Source: Runella sp.
GTDB taxonomy: Bacteria > Bacteroidota > Bacteroidia > Cytophagales > Spirosomataceae
Reading direction: 5' to 3'
DNA: 41,231 bases
Assembly (NCBI GenBank): GCA_023254175.1
Contig: JALQYJ010000028.1
Span: 1 to 41,231 of the forward strand
The translations under genes were made by a program, and so were the position numbers. Under the pieces are notes generated by a model that saw only the letters and a program-made list of their open reading frames with translations, ran no database searches and was not told the DNA's origin. The first letter of the stretch is position 1. Each line of letters begins with the position of its first letter. Shown piece after piece: positions 34,501 to 41,231 of this stretch.

Positions 34501-35842
34501 CAAAAACGGAAAAACGAGTACTTTCTCCCAAAAGCTCAATCTGTAAAGAAGGATTAGACCTTATCGGGTCTTGAAAATTACTTAAATGATTATGTATCTG
34601 TTTGATTGTTTTTTCGTTTTTCGGAATATATTCCCAAATGAGGGAAGTTGTTGATGTAATATCTTGTATCAACTTTTGAACAGAGTTGGAATTTTTACCA
34701 TATAAATAATTTAAAACATGATGTGGATTGATGTTATAATTATTACTACCCGGACGTTGATTTTGGAGCGATAAGTTCAACTCCCAATTTGACTGCCTGC
34801 TAAGCGTATGATAAAAAAGCAGTGATTTAATAAATTCGATACGGTTTATATCTTCGTAGTCAAAAGGTTGATAAATATAAGTAGCGAATGCCCTCTGTCC
34901 TTTTGCTAAAAAACTCAACGCACCTTCTTTCGTACGTTCATTTATCGAACGGGAATATTTTATTTGGGTTAACGCTTTTTCACCAGCCTGTTCGTGTAAA
35001 TGTGCCTCTAATTCAAATCGTTCAGGAATAGAAATAGGAATAAGTTCGATTTTCTTTGTTTCTGCCTTGGAATGTTGGGTTACATTTTGTGGAGCAGTTT
35101 TATCCTTTAAAACACTTACCACATCCATATATCCTTTTGATTCAGCAATTTGAAGTGCGGTTTGTCCTTTCTTATTTCTAAGGTTAGGGTTGGCACCTGC
35201 CCACAACAGGCGTTTGCAAACCTCTTCATCATTTACGAATGCAGCGAGCATAAGTGGCGTAAAATCACCCATACTCATTGTCGCCACTAAATCTACCTTC
35301 GATTTTTGTAACCTTGCATTATCACCGTATAAAAAAACATTTATGAACTGTATCTCATTGCACGCACGATGGAGAGGAGTGATGCGGGTAGTATTATTTG
35401 GCGGAGCTACATCATATTCAAAAGGAGATTGTTTCGCATTTTCGTAAAGAATTTTGACCGCACTGTATTCGCCGCTGATGACCGCGGCACTCAGCACACT
35501 TCCAGCATAGGCATCGGGCGTATTTTGTTTGAGATAGATAATTCCCTTTATATTAGGATTAGCTCCTTTATTCAATAAGAACTCCATAAGTGTCCAATTT
35601 CCCCGAAGGGCAGCCCACATCAGCGCAGTAGCACCGTTCTCGTCTCTTGTATTGATATCTACTCCTCGATTAAGTAATGTGATAAAATTACCTTCGGAAG
35701 CTGAATTTTTGGCATAAGAAATCCAAAGCCCTTGCAAAACTTCCTTATCCTGTTTATTTAACGTTTGAGCCATTCCAAAGGAAGAAAAAATCAGTAACAA
35801 AGCTAACGTATAGCAGCAATAGTACTTAGAAAAGTTGTTCAT
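31511..35842 (-). CDS. Exported ankyrin-TPR-CHAT caspase-like protein
   Basis: A giant protein of 1443 residues (numbered here from the upstream ATG at 35872, which adds 10). The ATG at 35842 gives a classical signal peptide (YTLALLLIFSSFGMAQ). Ankyrin-type repeats fill about 55-265 (ATALMWAALRGN, FTPLMLAAFVNDE, GQTALQIAESKG). A linker follows, then TPR-like helices from about 540 to 900 (AEECYQKAVQLRQ, TEALTLYHKLW). A CHAT protease domain occupies about 1130-1453, with catalytic H1297 in HVATHGFYD and C1369 in VVLSACESGLG, then GVFGLQRAFKLAGA and MTLWQIPD. Both catalytic residues are intact. CHAT domains are caspase-like peptidases. Base use is more AT-rich than the housekeeping genes. It is divergent from a sigma/anti-sigma pair. 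Confidence 0.88.
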   Translation of the reverse strand: MNNFSKYYCCYTLALLLIFSSFGMAQTLNKQDKEVLQGLWISYAKNSASEGNFITLLNRGVDINTRDENGATALMWAALRGNWTLMEFLLNKGANPNIKGIIYLKQNTPDAYAGSVLSAAVISGEYSAVKILYENAKQSPFEYDVAPPNNTTRITPLHRACNEIQFINVFLYGDNARLQKSKVDLVATMSMGDFTPLMLAAFVNDEEVCKRLLWAGANPNLRNKKGQTALQIAESKGYMDVVSVLKDKTAPQNVTQHSKAETKKIELIPISIPERFELEAHLHEQAGEKALTQIKYSRSINERTKEGALSFLAKGQRAFATYIYQPFDYEDINRIEFIKSLLFYHTLSRQSNWELNLSLQNQRPGSNNYNINPHHVLNYLYGKNSNSVQKLIQDITSTTSLIWEYIPKNEKTIKQIHNHLSNFQDPIRSNPSLQIELLGESTRFSVFERTAIEPEEYYAPLLDKMDKEDFSNPKIAENVIRILFRYAESQLDNAPEVDKLIKKARIIAQKSNDNEILLRFYWKAVNIYLKLGTPQLAEECYQKAVQLRQIIPDNSLFYADEIIAECWLYPKSDSQSKILKIQDALSQIETYDSLQKNTRQRILLSYLAETYQSIGNYTEALTLYHKLWNIVPYKVNNYALLLSIKMAQCYQVLHQYEDFEIYSEKANEIVQKLRLFFAPTIQDEPNPVIQKEKITDGFKDFFEHYQSLMGEVILTTNEALLSIYKKDKNSEVENLLIDNELTQSRYLKSMIEQGNTLVVEGKLKEAERLYVNTLKRISELPAKSSNAFRMEQNLYLLWGKMGKTFEAEQGLKNLKLSTLKEWGLYSDVYTDVLYELINYYYQNNKILPLNESLSEMSEVINKRQQTLAAFMLGDFEYDTFLNLHQKYIDQLLNICVEKSTTNPALGKIVANYLLNSRSLQLKGQRIIRENFRVSSRDVTHKMVAEIVMPMHERAARRADFGSQKHKEAVADAMKWYGYVKKYNTLKAREDLFRSWVSAKIEYGREIDRPAFGDINVKNREDYLNLEGQMIDSVSMFVNQLTSFDCFNLLNKLEPHQAIVEYFSYTDLGSMGGQSIKYGAIVYTHQMKNPMIVTLSEENEVRKVIDNMKDEQAIDKAYMSFHLYNLLWKPIVPFLEGIKEVSYIPTGILNSIAFSALQDENNKFLFTSFELKRLTNFQNAFGDSIVLYNDEQISADLWGAIDYDKKPERIKTTNAPIALRGVKVELSRGQNWKYLPGTEIEINAIQKILKTFPQKNISTFTHKKAGEYDFKSKYTSQTQPDILHVATHGFYDKMLITGQSDEIQEEYYRSSESMLNAGLALAGANDSDVINDADEEDGVLTALEISKLNINSKLVVLSACESGLGEQKSNEGVFGLQRAFKLAGADYLLMTLWQIPDRETSEMMKLFYTGLARKQSIEAAFNNAQREMMKKYSPFYWAGFVLIR

Positions 35843-35896
35843 ATTCAATTTTCTAGAAGAGTTAACACCCATTAAAATTCATAAAAAAAATTCACA

Positions 35897-35921
35897 AAAA
35901 GTTTAAACATCAAAAACTTTG
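35897..35921. promoter_or_regulatory. Inverted repeat in the CHAT/sigma divergent region
   Basis: Arms AAAGTTT and AAACTTT lie about nine bases apart in the 125-base space between the CHAT gene and the sigma gene, and could be an operator. On the plus strand TTTG at the right arm followed 18 bases later by TTATTTTG approximates a promoter for the sigma gene (one base off consensus). Confidence 0.3.
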
Positions 35922-35967
35922 TATACCCTTGACTTTGGTTTATTTTGCGTTATAAACCTTTGACCTG

Positions 35968-36582
35968 ATGATCAGCGATAGTGACCTTTTAGAGCTTATC
36001 AAGCAAAATGACCGTAAAGCTTGGCGAGAACTGTACGGGCGTTATAAAAATCCCATTGGTAATTTTATGAGAAATTGGTCCTGCAAAGGCCCCGATTTCG
36101 ACGATGTGTATCAAGAAACGATGATTCGGTTTGATGCTCAATGTCAAAATATCAATTTAGAAGCTACACTCAAAACGATTATCATTTCTATCGCCAAACG
36201 AGTCTGGTTTGAGACCTTACGTAACCGAAAAAAAAATGGCATACTTGCGGATAGCGAACAACGTGTCTTTGCTCAATTGAGTACTGAAGAACAAATAAAG
36301 CCCGATTCCGAAGAACCGTTTTTTAATCCCGAAGAAGAAGTCTTTGACCTTTCGGGTAAAGTTGTGGAGGCTATGTTGAAAATACGCTCTGGGGATTGTG
36401 CTGATATATTCCACGCTCGGTATTGGTACAAAATACGGGTAGATGAGGTGGCAGAGCAATTTGGTATCAATTACAACTCTATGCGAACCAAAATCTATGA
36501 GTGTAAGCAATCGTTAAAACGATTGTTACAAAAAGCCGGTGTGAAGTTTCCAACCTCCAAAAATTCAAAAGACGATGAATGA
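35968..36582 (+). CDS. ECF-like sigma-70 family RNA polymerase sigma factor
   Basis: A 204-residue sigma factor with regions 2 and 4 only. Region 2 (10-90) includes FDDVYQETMIRF for core binding and a -10 recognition helix ending in RVWFETLRNRKK. Region 4 (about 130-188) has the helix-turn-helix VAEQFGINYNSMRTKIYECK. A 40-residue acidic linker lies between. There is no FecA/TonB gene nearby. The last 8 bases overlap the start of the anti-sigma-like gene, so the two are coupled. Confidence 0.9.
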   Translation: MISDSDLLELIKQNDRKAWRELYGRYKNPIGNFMRNWSCKGPDFDDVYQETMIRFDAQCQNINLEATLKTIIISIAKRVWFETLRNRKKNGILADSEQRVFAQLSTEEQIKPDSEEPFFNPEEEVFDLSGKVVEAMLKIRSGDCADIFHARYWYKIRVDEVAEQFGINYNSMRTKIYECKQSLKRLLQKAGVKFPTSKNSKDDE

Positions 36583-37318
36583 GATAGAAAGAGATGAACT
36601 CTACGAAAAGTACCTGATGGGGGAAGCTAACGAAACGGAGCGTCAACAGGTAGAAGCAATGATTGCCTCTAATGAGACCTACCGAGCGGAGTTTGATACC
36701 CAAAAAATTTTACTTGCCCATATCCAGCAAAACCGTCGGCAGGAACTGAAAGATATGTTTGCCGAATTTGAAGATGAGATGAAAGACCAAGAGGTCAAAG
36801 TCATACACGTAAATTGGTGGCAACGCTCGGCAGTAAGATATGCGGCTGCTATTACTGGAATATTGTTGGTGGCAGGTATATTAGTTTGGAACAATTGGCC
36901 AAAAACAGGTGATGAAATTGCGGGCAAAGACGACAGTACCAAAATTGTAAAAGACTCTACCCTGAAACAACAATTGGAGGCGCCTAAAGCACCCGAACAA
37001 ATCGCCCAGGATACCCCAAAACAACGGCCTATGGAAGGTACAATGTCCCTACCGATTTACGAATCTTCGGATTCGGGCATGGGCTTTGGCAAAAATCAAA
37101 AAGCAAAGGATACCTTGGTAGTTCGATTTGAAAAAGCTGATTCGCCTATGTATGAATTTGGGGATACTCTTACCATTTCTGTACCTTCTCCCTTTGTCTA
37201 TTCATCAAAGTGGCGTATCGTCTATGACCGTTTGAATGATACCTATTATTTTACGGATGGAAAAATACGCTATGCGTTGGTAAAAGGAGCAAAAGAACCA
37301 TTAGTTGAACAAAAATAG
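36575..37318 (+). CDS. One-TM anti-sigma-like membrane protein
   Basis: A 247-residue protein: an acidic, helical cytoplasmic part (1-80), one transmembrane helix (88-105, AVRYAAAITGILLVAGILVW), then a 140-residue periplasmic part with a Pro/Lys/Gln-rich linker and a beta-rich end (MYEFGDTLTISVP, WRIVYDRLNDTYYF). The short N-terminal motif ELYEKYLMGEANETERQQVE resembles the start of anti-sigma factors in Bacteroidota (no zinc HxxxCxxC). Location, topology and overlap with the sigma gene support this, but there is no direct proof. It converges with the M48 gene, 3 bases apart. Confidence 0.72.
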   Translation: MNEIERDELYEKYLMGEANETERQQVEAMIASNETYRAEFDTQKILLAHIQQNRRQELKDMFAEFEDEMKDQEVKVIHVNWWQRSAVRYAAAITGILLVAGILVWNNWPKTGDEIAGKDDSTKIVKDSTLKQQLEAPKAPEQIAQDTPKQRPMEGTMSLPIYESSDSGMGFGKNQKAKDTLVVRFEKADSPMYEFGDTLTISVPSPFVYSSKWRIVYDRLNDTYYFTDGKIRYALVKGAKEPLVEQK

Positions 37319-37321
37319 CCC

Positions 37322-38938
37322 TTATTGACTCTTTTGTTCAAAAATCGTCCATTCTTCCACGCGCCCGTTGTTGACCACAAACCAACAGCGGGCGTTTTCA
37401 TACCCATACCAGAAAACGTCGTTTCCAGCGGGTATCTTTTGCGAAGGGACTCCGTACAATTCTAGCAAACGGGCTTCAGTGTCACCCTTCTTTAATTGTT
37501 GTTTGGTTTGCCATTGAGCTGTACAAGCTGTAGCATGAATCACGTCAAATTGCTTATCTGCTAACTTAACGTTGAAAGAAAATAGTCCATCCGTAAGGGC
37601 ATAAGAAGTGCGGATAAAGTCTTGGCCGGGCAAATTAAATTGATTGGGTAATGAGGCCGCTACTAAAGGGAGCTTTAGATTAAAAATTTGATTTTCAATA
37701 GGTTTTGAATTTTCTTTATGAGCAGCATTCTTTTTTTGAAACACTTGAAGCGAATCAACATTTAATTCCTCTCGCTGATTAAACCACGAAAAATACTTCT
37801 TCAATAAAGAAACATTATACTGCTGCTCATAGACGTTGTTCAGTAATCCTATTTGCCTTTTCACGCCTCTTTCGTTTTTATTTTGGGCAAAGGTAATGGC
37901 TTTGAGCAATTGGCCATTGGGGGAAAGTTTACCCCCGTTAGTTTCCCATTTTTTTAGTAAATCTTCAGCTGCACCGTTTTGATTTTGGAGCAAATAGGTG
38001 GAACAAAGCCCCAAATACCCTGCTTCATATGTAGGGTCTTGCTCTATCAGATTCGTAAAAATGCGCGATGCTTCGTTGAGCATTTTTTGTCGTTTTTCTT
38101 CTTCCCCACTGCGCAAATCCGACAGCATCCGATTGGTGGCTGCCAACTCAATGGGTAATTTAAACGGCATAGTACTGAGTGACGTCATTTGGTAGGCTTG
38201 CTGCAGCCACGCAATTCCTTGATTATGAATTACTTCCCGAATCGGCAGGAGATTGCTAATATAACGATAACAGCGTTCGGCTAATGCGTACTGACCGTTT
38301 AGAAATAGGAAATTGCCGGTCTCAAACACAACGCCCGCATTACGAGCTACTACGGACTGTTCCTGAGCCAGCTTGATTCGTTCATCTCGTGAGAAATATC
38401 CCGGTATATTCAACTCCAGTTTATAGTCGGTATAAATTTTCTCATACAGAGGTTTGACAATGGAGAAAGGCTGATAGCCCGCTACAAAGGCTTGAAACAT
38501 GCCGCGCTGGTCGGCCTGCAATTCCAGTCTTTTCTTTTCTTCGGCCTTTACGGGCGGCGGTAATTTCTTCGCCAATTGGGCGAACCCCATCCATTCGTTG
38601 TGCCGTTCGTAATAATGGGTGAGTTCGTGGGCCAGAACTAATGCCAGTGCCGTGGTAGAATCTGCGCCAAAAGATTGGCAAATATCATAGAGTTTTTCAT
38701 CGAAATAGAGTACAGGCTCCCCTACCAAAATCATTTCAGCGATGCGACCGCTTTTACTGCGGACAGGCATTTCGAGACGGGGGGCAGACCGTCTGTCTCC
38801 GAAGGTACGGGCTATCTGCTCGGTTACCTGTAGCGTAACTTGGTATTTGTAATGAGTCGTAGGTAGTATCCCTTGAGCTGAGGCCACGTGAGCGAAGGTG
38901 GTCAGGAGAAGGCTAAATCCGAAAAAAAGACGAATCAT
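37322..38938 (-). CDS. Exported M48-type metallopeptidase with TPR-like repeats
   Basis: A 538-residue exported protein. Signal peptide (LFFGFSLLLTTFAHVASA, cleavage after about 21). A zinc peptidase domain has HELTH (104-108) and the third ligand E139 in ELQAD (139-143), the M48 arrangement. The remaining 350 residues look helical and TPR-like (GNFLFLNGQYALAERCYRYI, EAGYLGLCSTYLLQNQNGAA), followed by a beta-rich end that closes WYGYENARCWFVVNNGRVEEW. It should act on proteins in the periplasm. It lies convergent to the anti-sigma-like gene, and its own upstream region (38939-39052) is shared with the next gene. Confidence 0.83.
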   Translation of the reverse strand: MIRLFFGFSLLLTTFAHVASAQGILPTTHYKYQVTLQVTEQIARTFGDRRSAPRLEMPVRSKSGRIAEMILVGEPVLYFDEKLYDICQSFGADSTTALALVLAHELTHYYERHNEWMGFAQLAKKLPPPVKAEEKKRLELQADQRGMFQAFVAGYQPFSIVKPLYEKIYTDYKLELNIPGYFSRDERIKLAQEQSVVARNAGVVFETGNFLFLNGQYALAERCYRYISNLLPIREVIHNQGIAWLQQAYQMTSLSTMPFKLPIELAATNRMLSDLRSGEEEKRQKMLNEASRIFTNLIEQDPTYEAGYLGLCSTYLLQNQNGAAEDLLKKWETNGGKLSPNGQLLKAITFAQNKNERGVKRQIGLLNNVYEQQYNVSLLKKYFSWFNQREELNVDSLQVFQKKNAAHKENSKPIENQIFNLKLPLVAASLPNQFNLPGQDFIRTSYALTDGLFSFNVKLADKQFDVIHATACTAQWQTKQQLKKGDTEARLLELYGVPSQKIPAGNDVFWYGYENARCWFVVNNGRVEEWTIFEQKSQ

Positions 38939-39001
38939 GGTAGGGTGAGTTTATTTTTTGCAAAAAAACAAAAAAAGTTCGCTGTTCCCCCCCTGACATT
39001 T

Positions 39002-39026
39002 TCAACAGTCAATCATCAACAGTCAA
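39002..39026. repeat. Direct repeat upstream of the acyltransferase-like gene
   Basis: TCAACAGTCAA occurs at 39002-39012 and 39016-39026, a 14-base period, between the divergent M48 and acyltransferase-like genes. It could be a tandem operator. No match to a known regulator is claimed. Confidence 0.4.
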
Positions 39027-39052
39027 ATAAGTTCAAACGCTAATCCCTGTTG

Positions 39053-39715
39053 ATGATGAAAACTTTCACAAACATCCGTTTTTCTGTATTTCTTCGTTGG
39101 TTGAATCCCGTCGTTTTTAAGCACATTTCTACCCCCGAAGAGCTTTCACAATTTGAGGCTTATTATTCACAAAAAAGCCGTGGCTTACAGGCCAAGCCTG
39201 CTTATTTGGCCAAAGCCTGCACGTTGGTTTTTTACCGCTATGCCCGGCCTGACCGGTGGCTGGGTGGTGTGGCACTCAACTCCCAAGCTCCCTTTCGGTA
39301 TTTGGCTTCTTTTGATGAAGTAACGACGCAGGAATTGTTAAACTCCAAGAATATTGACCCTTGCAGCCTGCTCGAAATCACCTGCCTATGGATGAACCGT
39401 CAGCATATCAGTTCATTTGAGCGGTTTATGATTTACTTTTTATTCTTGGGTAAGGTTTGTTTATCGCCGCCGCAAACCATTATCTGCGGTTCGTTCCATC
39501 AAGGTTTGATAAAAATGTACGAGCAACTGTTTGCCTCGATTTTAGTGGAGGGCGTCGTAGAGGCTGCCGGTCACAAGGCGTATGCCAAAACCTTCTATAC
39601 CACACGATGCAAGCTATTATGGCGAATGCTCCGACTGGTCTTTACGGGCAGTTCGGTGGCTTTCAGGTCTCGGCAAAGCCTATCCTTACCCAAAGCCCAA
39701 GCGACTTACAGGTAA
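39053..39715 (+). CDS. Uncharacterised protein, possibly acyltransferase-like
   Basis: About 220 residues, no signal peptide. The pattern TLVFYRYARPDRWLGGVALN, then LLEITCLWMNRQ, SFERFMIYFLFLG and IICGSFHQGLIKMYEQ recalls GNAT- or FeeM-type N-acyltransferases, but the match is by pattern only and may be wrong. The last 40 residues (from about 180) are rich in Arg, Leu and Ser and look unlike a folded end; two other frames stay open here, so a late frameshift is possible. The upstream TTG at 39050 is not needed. It lies downstream of a tandem repeat. Confidence 0.55.
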   Translation: MMKTFTNIRFSVFLRWLNPVVFKHISTPEELSQFEAYYSQKSRGLQAKPAYLAKACTLVFYRYARPDRWLGGVALNSQAPFRYLASFDEVTTQELLNSKNIDPCSLLEITCLWMNRQHISSFERFMIYFLFLGKVCLSPPQTIICGSFHQGLIKMYEQLFASILVEGVVEAAGHKAYAKTFYTTRCKLLWRMLRLVFTGSSVAFRSRQSLSLPKAQATYR

Positions 39716-39763
39716 GTGCTGGCTAACCGCCGATGAAAATTTTTCAAAAAACTTTTGCAGACC

Positions 39764-39797
39764 TGTAACATGGCCAGAAGCAGTGGTGTGTAACATG
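39764..39797. repeat. TGTAACATG direct repeat
   Basis: TGTAACATG occurs at 39764-39772 and again at 39789-39797, 25 bases apart, in the 262-base space after the acyltransferase-like gene. GTAAC-type boxes resemble -35 elements of ECF promoters in Bacteroidota, so this may be a target of the nearby sigma factor. Nothing else stands out in 39716-39977. Confidence 0.4.
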
Positions 39798-39977
39798 AAA
39801 CATACTTAACTGACTAAAATTTCATTTCACCAAAAAGAAAACTCTACCTGCCAAAAATAATAAGCATTTTATCAAAGCAGGATTGATATAGTAAAGCCAC
39901 CCTCCTAATTTACAGTTACTACAAAAAATTAACCACTAAAATAAAAACTTTAACTCACTTAAAACAACCATCATCCA

Positions 39978-40970
39978 ATGAAAAAAAGTATCTTCTTTGC
40001 TACCCTCCTACTAAGTGCTGGTTTTATGTATTCCTGTTCCAAAAAACCACAAAACCAAAAAGCAGTATTTCCATCTGCTCCATCTGCTACGGGCAACGCG
40101 GAAAACCTAACCCGCGAAACCAGCGAACCTTCTAATGAATTTTATCCTCGTGTGAGCTCGGATGGTAAATATCTTTATTACAATGCTATTGAAACCAATA
40201 CCACTGGTGGAGGACTCAACATTGATAACCTCCTGTCAGGAAGAGGGAGTTTGTTTAATCCGGTGGTGGTAACCAATAAAAAAACCAAAATTGTTCGCAA
40301 AGAGATTGGAATGCCTACCACCAACCCGCTCAAGGACAATGCGGCAGATGCCACCGTAATGCCCAACGGAAATATTTTGTTTACCTATGTTCTTCCTTCC
40401 AAGCCTGTGATTGCCTACACTTCTCCCGAAGGTATGGGAATAAATTACATTTCTCAAGGGGAATTAGGAGATGATGATTCTCAGCCTGTTATTTCAAAAG
40501 ACGGGTCGAAGATAGTATTTAGTACGCTCATCGGTGGAAACCGAATGATCTGTTCGATGGATCAAAAAGGGGGTAGTTTCACGGTGATTACAGAAGGGTA
40601 TAAACCTCAGTTTTTACCTAACGATGAGACACGAATAGTGTACAATCTGACTGTTAACAAATATGTACAGATGTTTACGCTCAACCTGAAAACAGGCCAG
40701 AAATCACAACTCACCACGGGAGAATACCACAATAAAGATGCCGCATACTCGCGAGATGGACGGTATGTGGCCTTTGTAAGTAATCGAGAAACACCAACTT
40801 CAAGCCGCCACCATGTGTATGTAATGAAGGCCGACGGCACTGAAATAAAGCAGATAACCCAAGGTGAAACCGATGAAGCCGACCCCACTTGGGGGCCTGA
40901 TGGTATGCTATTTTTCTCCTCCAATGCCGCTAAAAACTACAGTATTTGGAAGGCCAAGCCAAGATTGTGA
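39978..40970 (+). CDS. TolB-like (PD40) beta-propeller lipoprotein
   Basis: A 330-residue lipoprotein with a signal sequence (MKKSIFFATLLLSAGFMYSC; the acceptor is C20, with a slightly weak lipobox). The body has WD40-like PD40 blades: FYPRVSSDGKYLYYNA, QPVISKDGSKIVFST, DAAYSRDGRYVAFVSNRE and ADPTWGPDGMLFFSSN. This matches the TolB/periplasmic propeller family, which bind peptides or polysaccharide or scaffold complexes. It follows the direct repeat at 39764 and ends at a strong terminator. Confidence 0.83.
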   Translation: MKKSIFFATLLLSAGFMYSCSKKPQNQKAVFPSAPSATGNAENLTRETSEPSNEFYPRVSSDGKYLYYNAIETNTTGGGLNIDNLLSGRGSLFNPVVVTNKKTKIVRKEIGMPTTNPLKDNAADATVMPNGNILFTYVLPSKPVIAYTSPEGMGINYISQGELGDDDSQPVISKDGSKIVFSTLIGGNRMICSMDQKGGSFTVITEGYKPQFLPNDETRIVYNLTVNKYVQMFTLNLKTGQKSQLTTGEYHNKDAAYSRDGRYVAFVSNRETPTSSRHHVYVMKADGTEIKQITQGETDEADPTWGPDGMLFFSSNAAKNYSIWKAKPRL

Positions 40971-40980
40971 TAAAAACCTC

Positions 40981-41020
40981 TATAAGCCAGTGCCATTTAA
41001 GGGGCACTGGCTTATATAAA
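40981..41020 (+). terminator. Terminator after the beta-propeller lipoprotein gene
   Basis: Perfect 14-base arms TATAAGCCAGTGCC (40981-40994) and GGCACTGGCTTATA (41003-41016) around an eight-base loop. The downstream tail is A-rich rather than T-rich, so it is a good stem but an average terminator. Confidence 0.7.
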
Positions 41021-41033
41021 AATCTACTTCAAG

Positions 41034-41231
41034 ATGAGAAAAATAACTCTAATCACACTATGTATTATAGCTGTATTAGCAGGATGTATTAAACAATCTG
41101 CCATGGAACCTGACAGCAACTATAAATTTATAGGAGTAATCCTCAACGGAAAATTCACTCAACTCCCCCTTGTTTTACCCAATTGCAATATGAAGCTAAT
41201 AGAGGTAAAAGCTACTATAAGTCGAGCCTCT
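41034..41231 (+). CDS. Partial small lipoprotein, truncated by window end
   Basis: From the ATG at 41034 the frame stays open to the window edge (66 codons). It begins MRKITLITLCIIAVLAGC, a good lipoprotein signal with the acceptor at C18, and continues SAMEPDSNYKFIGVILNGKF. No domain is recognised in the visible part. It lies 13 bases after the previous hairpin and is on the same strand as the propeller lipoprotein. Confidence 0.65.
   Translation, partial: MRKITLITLCIIAVLAGCIKQSAMEPDSNYKFIGVILNGKFTQLPLVLPNCNMKLIEVKATISRAS

Noticed and set aside
31511-38938. A type III-E CRISPR (Craspase) locus
   Set aside because: TPR-CHAT and a sigma factor are present, but there is no repeat array, no gRAMP/Cas7-11 or Cas1 gene, and the CHAT protein is exported.
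39457-39809. Two overlapping open frames near the end of the acyltransferase-like gene
   Set aside because: Neither has a start context or protein-like composition; noted only as possible frameshift evidence.
1-41231. tRNA, rRNA, CRISPR arrays, riboswitches and intact insertion sequences
   Set aside because: None was recognised by eye on either strand; a covariance-model search would be needed to exclude small RNAs.

Overview
The window looks like a chromosomal segment from a member of the Bacteroidota, probably the Cytophagales (Runella, Spirosoma or Dyadobacter-like). This is inferred from gene content (BatD, LytS/LytTR pairs, exported M3 peptidase, CHAT/TPR proteins, FecI-like sigma factor), from promoters of the TTTG-N19..21-TAnnTTTG type, and from the lack of strong Shine-Dalgarno sequences. 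No rRNA, tRNA, CRISPR array or intact transposase was seen.

Layout. 1-2.3 kb holds an AT-rich PLD-nuclease/SF2-helicase gene that looks acquired. 2.4-31.4 kb is mostly housekeeping: recQ, an oligopeptidase B, a gamma-carbonic anhydrase-like protein, a LytS-type kinase with its LytTR regulator, GDP-L-fucose synthase, an SdiA-regulated-like lipoprotein, purQ, a DEAD-box RNA helicase, a TPR protein, a GNAT enzyme, a PHP plus phosphodiesterase fusion, a nitronate monooxygenase-like enzyme paired with a histidinol-phosphatase-like PHP enzyme, gltX, hisF, an MBL hydrolase, an orphan OmpR-type regulator, an exported M3 peptidase, and the run batD-like, aroC, dnaN and a VTT-family membrane protein.

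The spaces between these genes hold decayed genes. I read three Uma2-family (DUF820) remnants, a c-type cytochrome scrap, a LytS kinase fused by deletion to a LytTR regulator, and one unidentified scrap. Several have lost their middles but kept both ends. hisF carries an in-frame double-hairpin palindromic repeat just after its catalytic Asp130, coding about 24 extra residues.

31.5-41.2 kb is an accessory-like block. It has a very large exported ankyrin/TPR/CHAT (caspase-like) protein, a divergent ECF sigma factor overlapping a one-TM anti-sigma-like protein, a convergent exported M48 metallopeptidase with TPR-like repeats, an uncharacterised acyltransferase-like protein, a beta-propeller lipoprotein and the start of another lipoprotein. 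A TPR-CHAT protease beside a sigma/anti-sigma pair recalls the Csx29/Csx30/RpoE logic of type III-E CRISPR, but here the protease is exported and no CRISPR is present. It is the best candidate in the window for an undescribed signalling system.
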